DNA from: Confluentibacter lentus
GTDB taxonomy: Bacteria; Bacteroidota; Bacteroidia; Flavobacteriales; Flavobacteriaceae
DNA: 64,000 nucleotides
Assembly: GCF_002806995.1 (NCBI RefSeq)
Contig: NZ_NIHE01000005.1
Coordinates: forward strand, 1 to 64,000
Direction: 5' to 3'
Part shown: positions 8,623 to 16,161 of the stretch, piece after piece
Layout of the letters: every line of letters begins with the position of its first letter
How positions within the stretch are numbered: position 1 is the first letter of the stretch
Position numbers and translations under genes: made by a program
The notes under the pieces: generated by a model
Told to the model about the DNA's origin: nothing
What the model saw: only the letters and a program-made list of their open reading frames with translations
Database searches by the model: none

Positions 8623-9840
8623 ATGACGTATCAAGATACACTAGATTGGATGTTTTCTCAACTGCCAATGTATCAAAGACAGGGTAAATCGGCTTTCAGA
8701 AAAGATTTATCAAATACCCTAAAATTAGCCGAGCATTTAAACTTTCCTGAAAGGTATTTTAAATCGGTTCATGTAGCAGGCACCAATGGTAAAGGTTCTA
8801 CTAGCCATATGCTGGCCTCTATATTGCAAGAAGCAGGCTATAAAGTTGGATTATATACATCGCCACATTTAAAAGACTTTAGAGAGCGCATTAAGATTAA
8901 CGGTAGGGTTGTTAGCAAACAATTTGTCATAGGTTTTATTAAACGAAATAAATCGTTTTTAGAATCCAATTCTTTATCGTTTTTCGAAATGACGGTGGGT
9001 ATGGCATTCGATTATTTCTCAAAGGAAAAAGTAGATATTGCTATTGTTGAAGTGGGTCTTGGCGGCCGATTGGATTCCACAAATATTATCACTCCGGAAG
9101 TGTCCGTTATAACTAATATAGGATTTGACCATATGCAATTTTTGGGAAATACGCTAGAAGATATAGCGTTTGAAAAAGGAGGTATTATAAAGCCTAATAT
9201 ACCTGTAGTTATTGGCGAAACACAAATGGAAACACAGCCTATTTTTAAGAATTTAGCTTCTAAAAATAATTCTCAAATTACGTTTGCTGACAAAGAAATT
9301 AAAGACGTTTTTGAAAGTGATTTAAAAGGCAGTTATCAAGAAAAGAACATTAAGACGGTTCTTCAATCTATAAATAAAATTCAAGAAAGAGGTTTCAAAA
9401 TATCTCAAATACATATTAAAAAAGGGTTGTTAAAGGTCGTGGATAATACAGGATTGATGGGAAGATGGCAAATTTTGCTGCAAAATCCGAAAGTAATTTG
9501 TGATACGGCGCATAACAAAGAAGGCCTGAGTTATGTCATGAAACAACTTTTGGACGAAACTTATAATTCACTTCATATTGTTTTTGGGGTGGTCAATGAT
9601 AAAGATGTCACATCTGTTTTGCCTTTATTGCCAAAAAAGGCAACTTATTATTTTTGTAAACCAGATATTCCACGAGGCTTAGATGCAAAAGAACTAAAAC
9701 AAATATTTTCAGATGCTGGATTTAATGGAAATGCTTATACTTCTGTAAAAGAAGCATATAAGGCTGCAAAAAATAATGCTAATGAAAATGATTGCATTTA
9801 TATTGGTGGAAGTACCTTTGTTGTTGCAGAAATAGTTTAA
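8623..9840 (+). CDS. folC: Folylpolyglutamate synthase / dihydrofolate synthase
   Basis: Cytoplasmic ATP-dependent ligase adding glutamate to dihydropteroate and folates. It has the Mur-ligase-like P-loop AGTNGKGST at residues 52-60, the family segment GLYTSPHLKDFRERIKI (about 77-93), EVGLGGRLDSTNI (about 142-154) and NIGFDHMQFLG (about 166-176). The C-terminal domain has DTAHNKEG. Full length at 405 residues. It begins 2 bases after the tonB-like stop, so translation is probably coupled, though the function is unrelated. Confidence 0.94.
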   Translation: MTYQDTLDWMFSQLPMYQRQGKSAFRKDLSNTLKLAEHLNFPERYFKSVHVAGTNGKGSTSHMLASILQEAGYKVGLYTSPHLKDFRERIKINGRVVSKQFVIGFIKRNKSFLESNSLSFFEMTVGMAFDYFSKEKVDIAIVEVGLGGRLDSTNIITPEVSVITNIGFDHMQFLGNTLEDIAFEKGGIIKPNIPVVIGETQMETQPIFKNLASKNNSQITFADKEIKDVFESDLKGSYQEKNIKTVLQSINKIQERGFKISQIHIKKGLLKVVDNTGLMGRWQILLQNPKVICDTAHNKEGLSYVMKQLLDETYNSLHIVFGVVNDKDVTSVLPLLPKKATYYFCKPDIPRGLDAKELKQIFSDAGFNGNAYTSVKEAYKAAKNNANENDCIYIGGSTFVVAEIV

Positions 9841-9859
9841 TTTTTTATTGAAAAAGTTT

Positions 9860-9888
9860 TTGCAGATTAAAAATCTAGCTTATATTTG
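9860..9888 (+). promoter_or_regulatory. Promoter of the tRNA-Val pair
   Basis: TTG at 9860-9862, an 18-base spacer and TATATTTG at 9881-9888, matching the Bacteroidota housekeeping consensus. The first tRNA starts 15 bases downstream. Confidence 0.8.
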
Positions 9889-9902
9889 CACACCTAATTA
9901 AA

Positions 9903-9977
9903 GGGCGACTAGCTCAGCTGGTTCAGAGCATTTGGTTTACACCCAAAGGGTCAGGGGTTCGAATCCCTTGTCGCCCA
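9903..9977 (+). tRNA. tRNA-Val (anticodon TAC)
   Basis: A complete cloverleaf: acceptor GGGCGAC pairs with GTCGCCC, the D-arm is GCTC/GAGC, the anticodon stem TTTGG/CCAAA closes loop TTTACAC (anticodon TAC), and the T-arm carries TTCGAAT. The CCA end is not encoded. Confidence 0.97.
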
Positions 9978-9980
9978 CAA

Positions 9981-10015
9981 AAAAAATCCTAAAGTACATA
10001 CTTTAGGATTTTTTG
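9981..10015 (+). terminator. Terminator-like hairpin between the two tRNA-Val genes
   Basis: A stem of at least 13 bp with an ACAT loop (9996-9999) and a six-T tail. It sits directly after the first tRNA-Val and only 15 bases before the second, which has no clear promoter of its own. Confidence 0.8.
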
Positions 10016-10029
10016 TTTAAATCATAAAA

Positions 10030-10104
10030 GGGTCATTAACTCAGTTGGTTCAGAGTGTCACGTCGACAACGTGGAAGTCACTGGTTCGAATCCAGTATGA
10101 CCCA
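10030..10104 (+). tRNA. tRNA-Val (anticodon GAC)
   Basis: The acceptor GGGTCAT/ATGACCC, D-stem ACTC/GAGT, anticodon stem TCACG/CGTGG and T-arm ACTGG/CCAGT all pair. The seven-base loop is TCGACAA, giving anticodon GAC (Val). The base before the anticodon, position 33, is C, where nearly all elongator tRNAs have U. Length 75, equal to its neighbour. Confidence 0.9.
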
Positions 10105-10303
10105 CTTTTTTTCTTTCTTTATTTTTGCAGTATATATAATATTCTTTCTGTCGCCATATCTCTTAAGCTTTTGTAAAAAATGTTTAATCATCAATGGCTT
10201 AAATTCAGCTTCCAAAGCTAAAAAGATTTATTAATCATAGCTTTGAAATGATTAAAAAAAACGCTACACTTGGTACTGATTTTCAACCTTTAAACACCAA
10301 AAA

Positions 10304-12802
10304 ATGAAATCGTTTTTCACCATCTTTTCAATACTGTGTATTTGTAATATTTATGCCCAGAAAAAAGTAGATTCAACACAAATATTTAAAATTAATAGCC
10401 AAGAGTATTTAGAAATGAGAGGTGCCAATGTCATGTTAGCACACGATTTTTATCCCGAAAGCCATCAAGGTGGTGTGGGTATTATTCAAAATGGTTTAAG
10501 GGTTGCAACAAACGGAGACTTAAGACTAGAACCTACTCCCGGGCAATGGCAGCCTGTTCCTAAAGTTGGTGAACGCCAAGTAGATCTTGGTAAACAAGAG
10601 ATTAGTGTACGTATGGAATATCCGGATGCATCAATAAATGGTGTTGGTTTTAATCCCATTTTCTATCCAGATTTAAATATGACCTATACGCTTAAAGTCA
10701 TTCCGCAAGGAAAATCTTTTAAAATTGTGGTGGATTTAGATAAACCTATTCCACAAGAGTGGGTTGGTAAAGTTGGTATGAACATAGAACTTTTTCCAGG
10801 TATTTTATTTGGAAAATCGTATTACATGGATAATCATTTTGGGATTTTCAACCGTCAAGCAAATGGTCCAGGATATAAAGACAGCGATAACGAATTTCAA
10901 TTAACTCCTATGGCAGAAGGGAAGGTTCTTGTAATTGCTCCGGAAACGACTTCACAAACTCTTACTATAAAGAATTTGAAAGATAGTAATTTGCAATTAA
11001 TAGATGGCCGGGCAAAACATTCCAACGGGTGGTTTGTGGTGCGCTCTCTAGTTCCTGCTGGTGCTACTAAAAATGCAATTGAATGGTTGGTAACCCCTAA
11101 AGTAGAGAATAATTATACCTATAGCCCAGTAGTTCAAGTGTCGCAAGTAGGTTATCATACCAATCAACCCAAAGTTGCTACTATAGAAACAGATAAAAAC
11201 GATATAGATGTTAAGAACATAAAACTGTTAAAGGTTAGTACTGAAGGTGGATTTACAGAGGTGATTTCTGAAACACCAAAAGAATGGGGTGCCTTTTTAC
11301 GTTATAAGTATTATCAATTCGATTTTTCTAAAATTACTGAACCAGGCATGTATATAGTTGAGTATGGAAGTTATAAAACAAATCCATTTCAAATAAGCGA
11401 TGATGTTTTTAAACGAAACGTTTGGCAGCCTACCCTTGAGTATTTCCTACCTGTACAAATGTGCCACATGCGTGTTAATGATAGGTACAAAGTGTGGCAT
11501 GGCCGCTGTCATTTAGATGATGCTCGAATGGCGCCCATAAACACAAACCATTTTGATGGCTATTTGCAAGGTCCTGAAACACTAACAAAATATAAATCGG
11601 GAGAGCATGTGCTAGGTATTAACGTTGGAGGATGGCATGATGCAGGTGATTATGACTTACGTGTTGAATCTCAAGCCTCAACAGTACAAGGATTATCACA
11701 AATATATGAGCTTTTTAATGTAGATTACGATAACACAAGTATCGACCAAGAAACCAAGACAGTCGAAATGTTGCAGCAAGATGGCAAACCAGATATGTTA
11801 CAACAAATTGAGCATGGCGCATTATCCATTGTTGGAGGTTACAAATCCATGGGTCGTTTTTACAGAGGCATTATTGAACCGCACAAAAGACAATACACCT
11901 TATTAGGGGATCCTGTTAACCATACTGATAATGAGGTTTATTCGCATGAAATGAAAACATCAGCAGTAGATACGGTTGGAATTGAAATGGGTAAATCTGG
12001 AATTGGTGATGACAGATGGGTTTTTACAGAGCAAAATCCTAACCGAGAACTAAATGCAGCGGCAGGATTAGCTGCAGCAGCAAGAGTTTTAAAAGGATTT
12101 AATGATGCTTTGGCAAAAGACTGTCTTGAAATTGCAGAAGAAATATGGGAAATAACCAAACCAAGAAATCCAATAGCCAAAACGAACTTGGCTGTAGAGC
12201 TGTTGAAAACAACCAAAAATGAGAAATACACGCAATTTTTAGTAGAGAATAAAGATGCCATTGCAGATAGATTTGAGCAAAATGGTTGGATTGTAGGCCC
12301 AATCATTCCGTTAATTAAAAATGAAAACTTTAAAGTTAAAATCACAGCGGCAGCTAAAACTTATTTTGAGAAAGTAAAAGAATTAGGGAAGAAAACACCT
12401 TACGGAATGCCTTATGAACCCAATATTTGGGGAGCTGGTTGGGGTATTCAAAATTTTGGAGTGCAACAATATTTTTTACATACTAGTTTCCCGGAAATAT
12501 TCCCAAACACCTATATGCTTAATGCCATGAATTTTGTTCTTGGTGTGCATCCAGGTGTTAATACATCGTCATTTGCATCAGGTGTTGGGTCCAGATCATT
12601 AACCCAGGCATATGGCGTAAATAGAGGAGAATTTTCATTTATTCCTGGAGGTGTTGGTTCGGGTACAGCTTTAATAAGACCAGATTTTCCTGAATTATTA
12701 GAATGGCCTTTTTTATGGCAGCAAACAGAATATGTTCTAGGTGGAGGTACAACGGATTATATCTTTTTGATTCTAGCAGCAAATCAGCTATTGAATAGAT
12801 AG
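10304..12802 (+). CDS. Glycoside hydrolase family 9 (cellulase-like), secreted
   Basis: Predicted exported endoglucanase-type enzyme acting on beta-glucans. A signal peptide ends at about residue 18 (NIYAQ). Residues about 20-270 form a beta-rich region I cannot assign. An Ig-like CelD_N-type domain follows (about 273-360, starting QVSQVGYH), then the GH9 (alpha/alpha)6 catalytic domain. The catalytic-base motif GGWHDAGDY is at 442-450 (Asp446/Asp449), and the C-terminal acid is probably Glu809 in QQTEYV. No dockerin, carbohydrate-binding module or T9SS sorting domain is seen at the C-terminus. It has no SusC/SusD neighbours. A TATTTTTG box at 10120-10127 could give a leader of about 170 bases. 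Family is firm, substrate is not. Confidence 0.88.
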   Translation: MKSFFTIFSILCICNIYAQKKVDSTQIFKINSQEYLEMRGANVMLAHDFYPESHQGGVGIIQNGLRVATNGDLRLEPTPGQWQPVPKVGERQVDLGKQEISVRMEYPDASINGVGFNPIFYPDLNMTYTLKVIPQGKSFKIVVDLDKPIPQEWVGKVGMNIELFPGILFGKSYYMDNHFGIFNRQANGPGYKDSDNEFQLTPMAEGKVLVIAPETTSQTLTIKNLKDSNLQLIDGRAKHSNGWFVVRSLVPAGATKNAIEWLVTPKVENNYTYSPVVQVSQVGYHTNQPKVATIETDKNDIDVKNIKLLKVSTEGGFTEVISETPKEWGAFLRYKYYQFDFSKITEPGMYIVEYGSYKTNPFQISDDVFKRNVWQPTLEYFLPVQMCHMRVNDRYKVWHGRCHLDDARMAPINTNHFDGYLQGPETLTKYKSGEHVLGINVGGWHDAGDYDLRVESQASTVQGLSQIYELFNVDYDNTSIDQETKTVEMLQQDGKPDMLQQIEHGALSIVGGYKSMGRFYRGIIEPHKRQYTLLGDPVNHTDNEVYSHEMKTSAVDTVGIEMGKSGIGDDRWVFTEQNPNRELNAAAGLAAAARVLKGFNDALAKDCLEIAEEIWEITKPRNPIAKTNLAVELLKTTKNEKYTQFLVENKDAIADRFEQNGWIVGPIIPLIKNENFKVKITAAAKTYFEKVKELGKKTPYGMPYEPNIWGAGWGIQNFGVQQYFLHTSFPEIFPNTYMLNAMNFVLGVHPGVNTSSFASGVGSRSLTQAYGVNRGEFSFIPGGVGSGTALIRPDFPELLEWPFLWQQTEYVLGGGTTDYIFLILAANQLLNR

Positions 12803-12832
12803 ATGAATTGAAAGAAACGAATTAATCTAATT

Positions 12833-14113
12833 TTATAATAGATCTAAAACGCGTTCCAGTGCCATACCTCTGGAGCCTTTTATTAAAATTGTAGAATCTT
12901 TAATGGATAAAGGTTTAAATTGATCTTTGAAATCTGAGAAAGATTTGTATTTGGTTATTTTTTCAGAAGCTGTTTTAGTTTGAAAAAAGTTTTCTCCAAT
13001 AAAAATTAATTGATTGATATTTAATGAAATTGCCAATTCAGTAATATGTTGATGCTCTTTTTTTGCCTCATCACCAAGTTCAAACATATCTCCAATAATA
13101 CTAATTTTATGGCCCATTTGCTTTTCAAGATTCAATAAGGCAGCGCTCATACTTGTTGGGTTGGCATTATAAGCATCTAAAATAATTTTGTTGTTCCCTT
13201 TCTGTATAATCTGAGAACGATTATTGGCTGGAATATAATTTTCAATGGCTTGTTTTATAGAGATGCTGTCAACTTTAAAATAGTTAGCAATGGTAATTGC
13301 TGCAGCAATATTATTAAAGTTATAATCGCCGATAAGTTTGCTTTCTATAGTTTGATTGTCATAAAAACATTTTACAAAAGGCTGGGCTTCAATAAAATCA
13401 ACACTCACATTGGTTTTTGAAGTTTTATTTCCAAAAGTATAAGTGGTTGTTTTTTGAGTTTTCTCTAATTGAATGGCATCGTTTGCATTCACAAAAATGG
13501 TTTTGTTATTTGCTTTAAGATAATCATACATTTCACTTTTTCCTTTAATAACGCCTTCAACACTTCCAAAACCTTCTAAATGCGCTTTCCCGAAATTTGT
13601 GATATAACCATAGTCTGGTTTTGCAATACCACATAAAAATGCTATTTCTTTTAAGTGATTAGCGCCCATTTCCACAATACCGATTTCGGTATTCTTATCC
13701 ATAGACAACAATGTTAATGGAACACCTATATGGTTGTTTAAATTGCCAACAGTAGCTGTTGTTTTGTATTTTTTTGATAGTGTTGTATTGATTAACTCTT
13801 TGGTTGTTGTTTTTCCATTGCTGCCCGTTAATGCAATAATGGGGATATTTAAAAAAGTGCGATGATATGAAGCCAACTTCTGAAGTGTTTCCAATACATT
13901 ATCCACTAGAATGGTCTGGGAGTTTTTATAATATTCGAATTCGTCTATAATAACGTATTTGGCGCCAAGATTTATGGCTTGTTGCGCATAAGCATTTCCA
14001 TTGAAATTATCACCTTTAAGAGCAAAAAACATATCATTTTCTTTGATTTTTCTAGTGTCAGTGCAAGCTGAATGGCATTCCAAGAATAACGTGTGGAGTT
14101 GTTGAATTTTCAA
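12833..14113 (-). CDS. murF: UDP-N-acetylmuramoyl-tripeptide--D-alanyl-D-alanine ligase
   Basis: Cytoplasmic ATP-dependent ligase that completes the UDP-MurNAc-pentapeptide. The P-loop GSNGKTTT is at 97-104, the VEMGANH motif at about 157, and the N-terminal TDTRKI...FFALKG domain and C-terminal Mur ligase domain are complete (426 residues). The start codon is TTG: the N-terminus it gives (MKIQQLHTLF) has the expected spacing to the TDTR motif, and no in-frame ATG exists just upstream. It follows gldJ on the same strand, but a terminator separates them. The TTG overlaps a TACTTTTG sequence that resembles a -7 box, so the true promoter position is unclear. Confidence 0.93.
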   Translation of the reverse strand: MKIQQLHTLFLECHSACTDTRKIKENDMFFALKGDNFNGNAYAQQAINLGAKYVIIDEFEYYKNSQTILVDNVLETLQKLASYHRTFLNIPIIALTGSNGKTTTKELINTTLSKKYKTTATVGNLNNHIGVPLTLLSMDKNTEIGIVEMGANHLKEIAFLCGIAKPDYGYITNFGKAHLEGFGSVEGVIKGKSEMYDYLKANNKTIFVNANDAIQLEKTQKTTTYTFGNKTSKTNVSVDFIEAQPFVKCFYDNQTIESKLIGDYNFNNIAAAITIANYFKVDSISIKQAIENYIPANNRSQIIQKGNNKIILDAYNANPTSMSAALLNLEKQMGHKISIIGDMFELGDEAKKEHQHITELAISLNINQLIFIGENFFQTKTASEKITKYKSFSDFKDQFKPLSIKDSTILIKGSRGMALERVLDLL

Positions 14114-14148
14114 AAGTAAAGTATTTTAGTTATAAAATTAAATGTATA

Positions 14149-14180
14149 AAAAAAGTCCTAACATTTGCTAGGACTTTTTA
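14149..14180 (-). terminator. Terminator after gldJ
   Basis: A 10-bp stem (14151-14160 with 14169-14178), an 8-base loop, and a T-run when read on the minus strand, 23 bases beyond the gldJ stop. Confidence 0.85.
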
Positions 14181-14202
14181 ATATTATAGAATATTTTTTT
14201 TA

Positions 14203-15897
14203 CTAATTCTTCGTTTTATTTTTTGCTTTGCTTTTTGAACCTACTCTAGACATAGCACATCTAAATCCAATGTAGTCTGTTGCCATATCTTGAGGGAAAT
14301 AGCGTCTTTGAGCAGGGTCTAACCAATATTCTCTGTCTTTCCAAGAACCACCTTTATAAACCCTAGTTTCATCATTAATTAAAGAGGTTCTGTTGTTGTT
14401 TTTATCATACTCTCTAACAATGTTGCCTAAAGAATCCCTAGTTACAGAATGCTTGGGAGCATTGTACATTTTTCTGGTTTCAGCATCCTCTTTATTTTTA
14501 CCTTCGGTTTCATCGTCGTTAAAACTTTCGAAATATCTAGATGAGCGTTTGTCACCGTCTCTAAAATTAATCTCGTTACTTTTATCGAAGTTTGTTCTTA
14601 AATAGGTTTCATTTTCATCAACAGGAACTTGTAAAATTTGTCCAGGAAGATTTCTCGCAACCAATTTACCGGTAGATAGTGTATCATATACAATATTATC
14701 TGATGTCACAATTTTTACCGTTCCATCATCATTAATGGCATTTTTAGTATAAACATTTCCTCTGTAGTAATTGAAATCATTAAATTCATCATCTACAATT
14801 GGTCTATAAACATCGGCAACCCATTCAGCAACATTTCCAGCCATATCATATAAACCGAAATCGTTAGGATCATAAGATTTAACTTTGTTTGTAATATCAG
14901 CACCATCATCAGACCATCCTGCTATTCCGCCATAATCTCCTTTTCCTTGTTTGAAATTAGCTAATTGATCACCACGGGTTTTACGTTTTCCAGAACGTGT
15001 ATATTGTCCGTCCCATGGATATTTTTTACGACCACGGTATAAATTGTAAGCTCTTATTTCACTTAAACCTAAAGCAGCATATTCCCATTCTGTTTCTGTT
15101 GGTAGTCTGTATTTCGGCGATATAATACCAGTTTCTCTAGTAGCAAACACGCCTACAGGATTTCCGTCTGCATCAGTACGTACGTTTCTTCTTCCACTAT
15201 CAGGGTTGATAATTTCTTCATTTCCACCATATGTTAATGTTGGAGCATTAATATATGTATCTGTATTAAACGTGGATTCTGCATTAACATCTGTCGTTTT
15301 AGCATCGCGTTTTAAATAACCAGCATTTTCTAAATAGTATTCATTAACACGATCCGATCTCCAATTAGCAAATTCTACAGCTTGAATCCAACTAACACCA
15401 ACAACAGGATATTCAGCATATCCAGGGTGACGTAGATAATTTTCTGTCATGATTTCATTAAAACCTAAGCGGTTTCTCCAAACAAGAGTGTCTGGTAAAG
15501 CCCCATGGTAAATAGCTCTAAAATTTTCATCAGAGGGTGGATAAACTCTCTTAATCCAATCTAGATACTCTAGATACATCATATTGGTAACTTCAGTTTC
15601 ATCCATGTAGAAAGACTGGACGTGTTGCTGTGTTGGCGTATTATTCCAATCATGCATAACGTCATCTTGAACCCTACCTTTTGTAAAAGTTCCGCCTTCT
15701 ACAAAAACTAAACCAGGTGAAGTTTCTTGTTCTTCAAAGCTAGTATTGTATTGAAAACCCCCTTCTTTGTCGTTAATATTCCATCCTGTGGCTCTTGAAC
15801 TATTCTTTGAGCTCGATGATTTTTTACAACCAATCAAGACCACAGATAATGTTAGGATTAATAATACTTTGATTGTCACTACTTTTTTCATATCCAT
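14203..15897 (-). CDS. gldJ: Gliding motility lipoprotein GldJ
   Basis: Outer-membrane-associated lipoprotein required in flavobacteria for gliding and for stability of the GldK/T9SS core. The signal peptide ends in the lipobox LIGC with Cys24. The rest is a formylglycine-generating-enzyme (SUMF1)-like fold: GLVFVEGGTFTKG near the start, YRLPTETEWEYAALG in the middle, GLYDMAGNVAEWVADVY and a C-terminal RVYKGGSWKD...IGFRCAMS. Two in-frame ATGs (15897 and 15891) precede the signal peptide. It is divergent from porU, as in other flavobacteria, and the shared 264-bp intergenic region carries regularly spaced repeats. Followed by a terminator. A catalytic sulfatase-modifying role is not implied. 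Confidence 0.95.
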   Translation of the reverse strand: MDMKKVVTIKVLLILTLSVVLIGCKKSSSSKNSSRATGWNINDKEGGFQYNTSFEEQETSPGLVFVEGGTFTKGRVQDDVMHDWNNTPTQQHVQSFYMDETEVTNMMYLEYLDWIKRVYPPSDENFRAIYHGALPDTLVWRNRLGFNEIMTENYLRHPGYAEYPVVGVSWIQAVEFANWRSDRVNEYYLENAGYLKRDAKTTDVNAESTFNTDTYINAPTLTYGGNEEIINPDSGRRNVRTDADGNPVGVFATRETGIISPKYRLPTETEWEYAALGLSEIRAYNLYRGRKKYPWDGQYTRSGKRKTRGDQLANFKQGKGDYGGIAGWSDDGADITNKVKSYDPNDFGLYDMAGNVAEWVADVYRPIVDDEFNDFNYYRGNVYTKNAINDDGTVKIVTSDNIVYDTLSTGKLVARNLPGQILQVPVDENETYLRTNFDKSNEINFRDGDKRSSRYFESFNDDETEGKNKEDAETRKMYNAPKHSVTRDSLGNIVREYDKNNNRTSLINDETRVYKGGSWKDREYWLDPAQRRYFPQDMATDYIGFRCAMSRVGSKSKAKNKTKN

Positions 15898-15969
15898 ACG
15901 TTTAAGTAAGCTAATAATGTTTTTGGTGCTGCAATATAGTAATTAAACCGAACATCGCAAGCGTTTTTT

Positions 15970-16020
15970 TGCATTTCAACCAAAAAAAAGTGCATTTCAC
16001 CCTATTTTTAATGCATTACA
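15970..16020. promoter_or_regulatory. Three TGCATT(T/A)CA elements at exact 21-bp spacing
   Basis: The elements start at 15970, 15991 and 16012. The first two share TGCATTTCA, the third reads TGCATTACA. The 21-bp period puts them on one face of the helix, as expected for a direct-repeat operator. The site is 73 bp upstream of gldJ and 142 bp upstream of porU. The bound factor is unknown. Confidence 0.55.
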
Positions 16021-16087
16021 TCGATGTTTTTGGATTATTTCTTTGTTATTTGGTGGTTTTATAACGCCTATATCCCGATTATTATTG

Positions 16088-16095
16088 TATTTTTG
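16088..16095 (+). promoter_or_regulatory. -7 box (TATTTTTG) upstream of porU
   Basis: Perfect TAnnTTTG, 66 bases before the porU start; no convincing -33 element. Confidence 0.45.
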
Positions 16096-16161
16096 AATCA
16101 GTTTTAAAAAAATGTTGATTATTTCCAGTAATAAGACAGATACAAATACGTTAATTAATCA

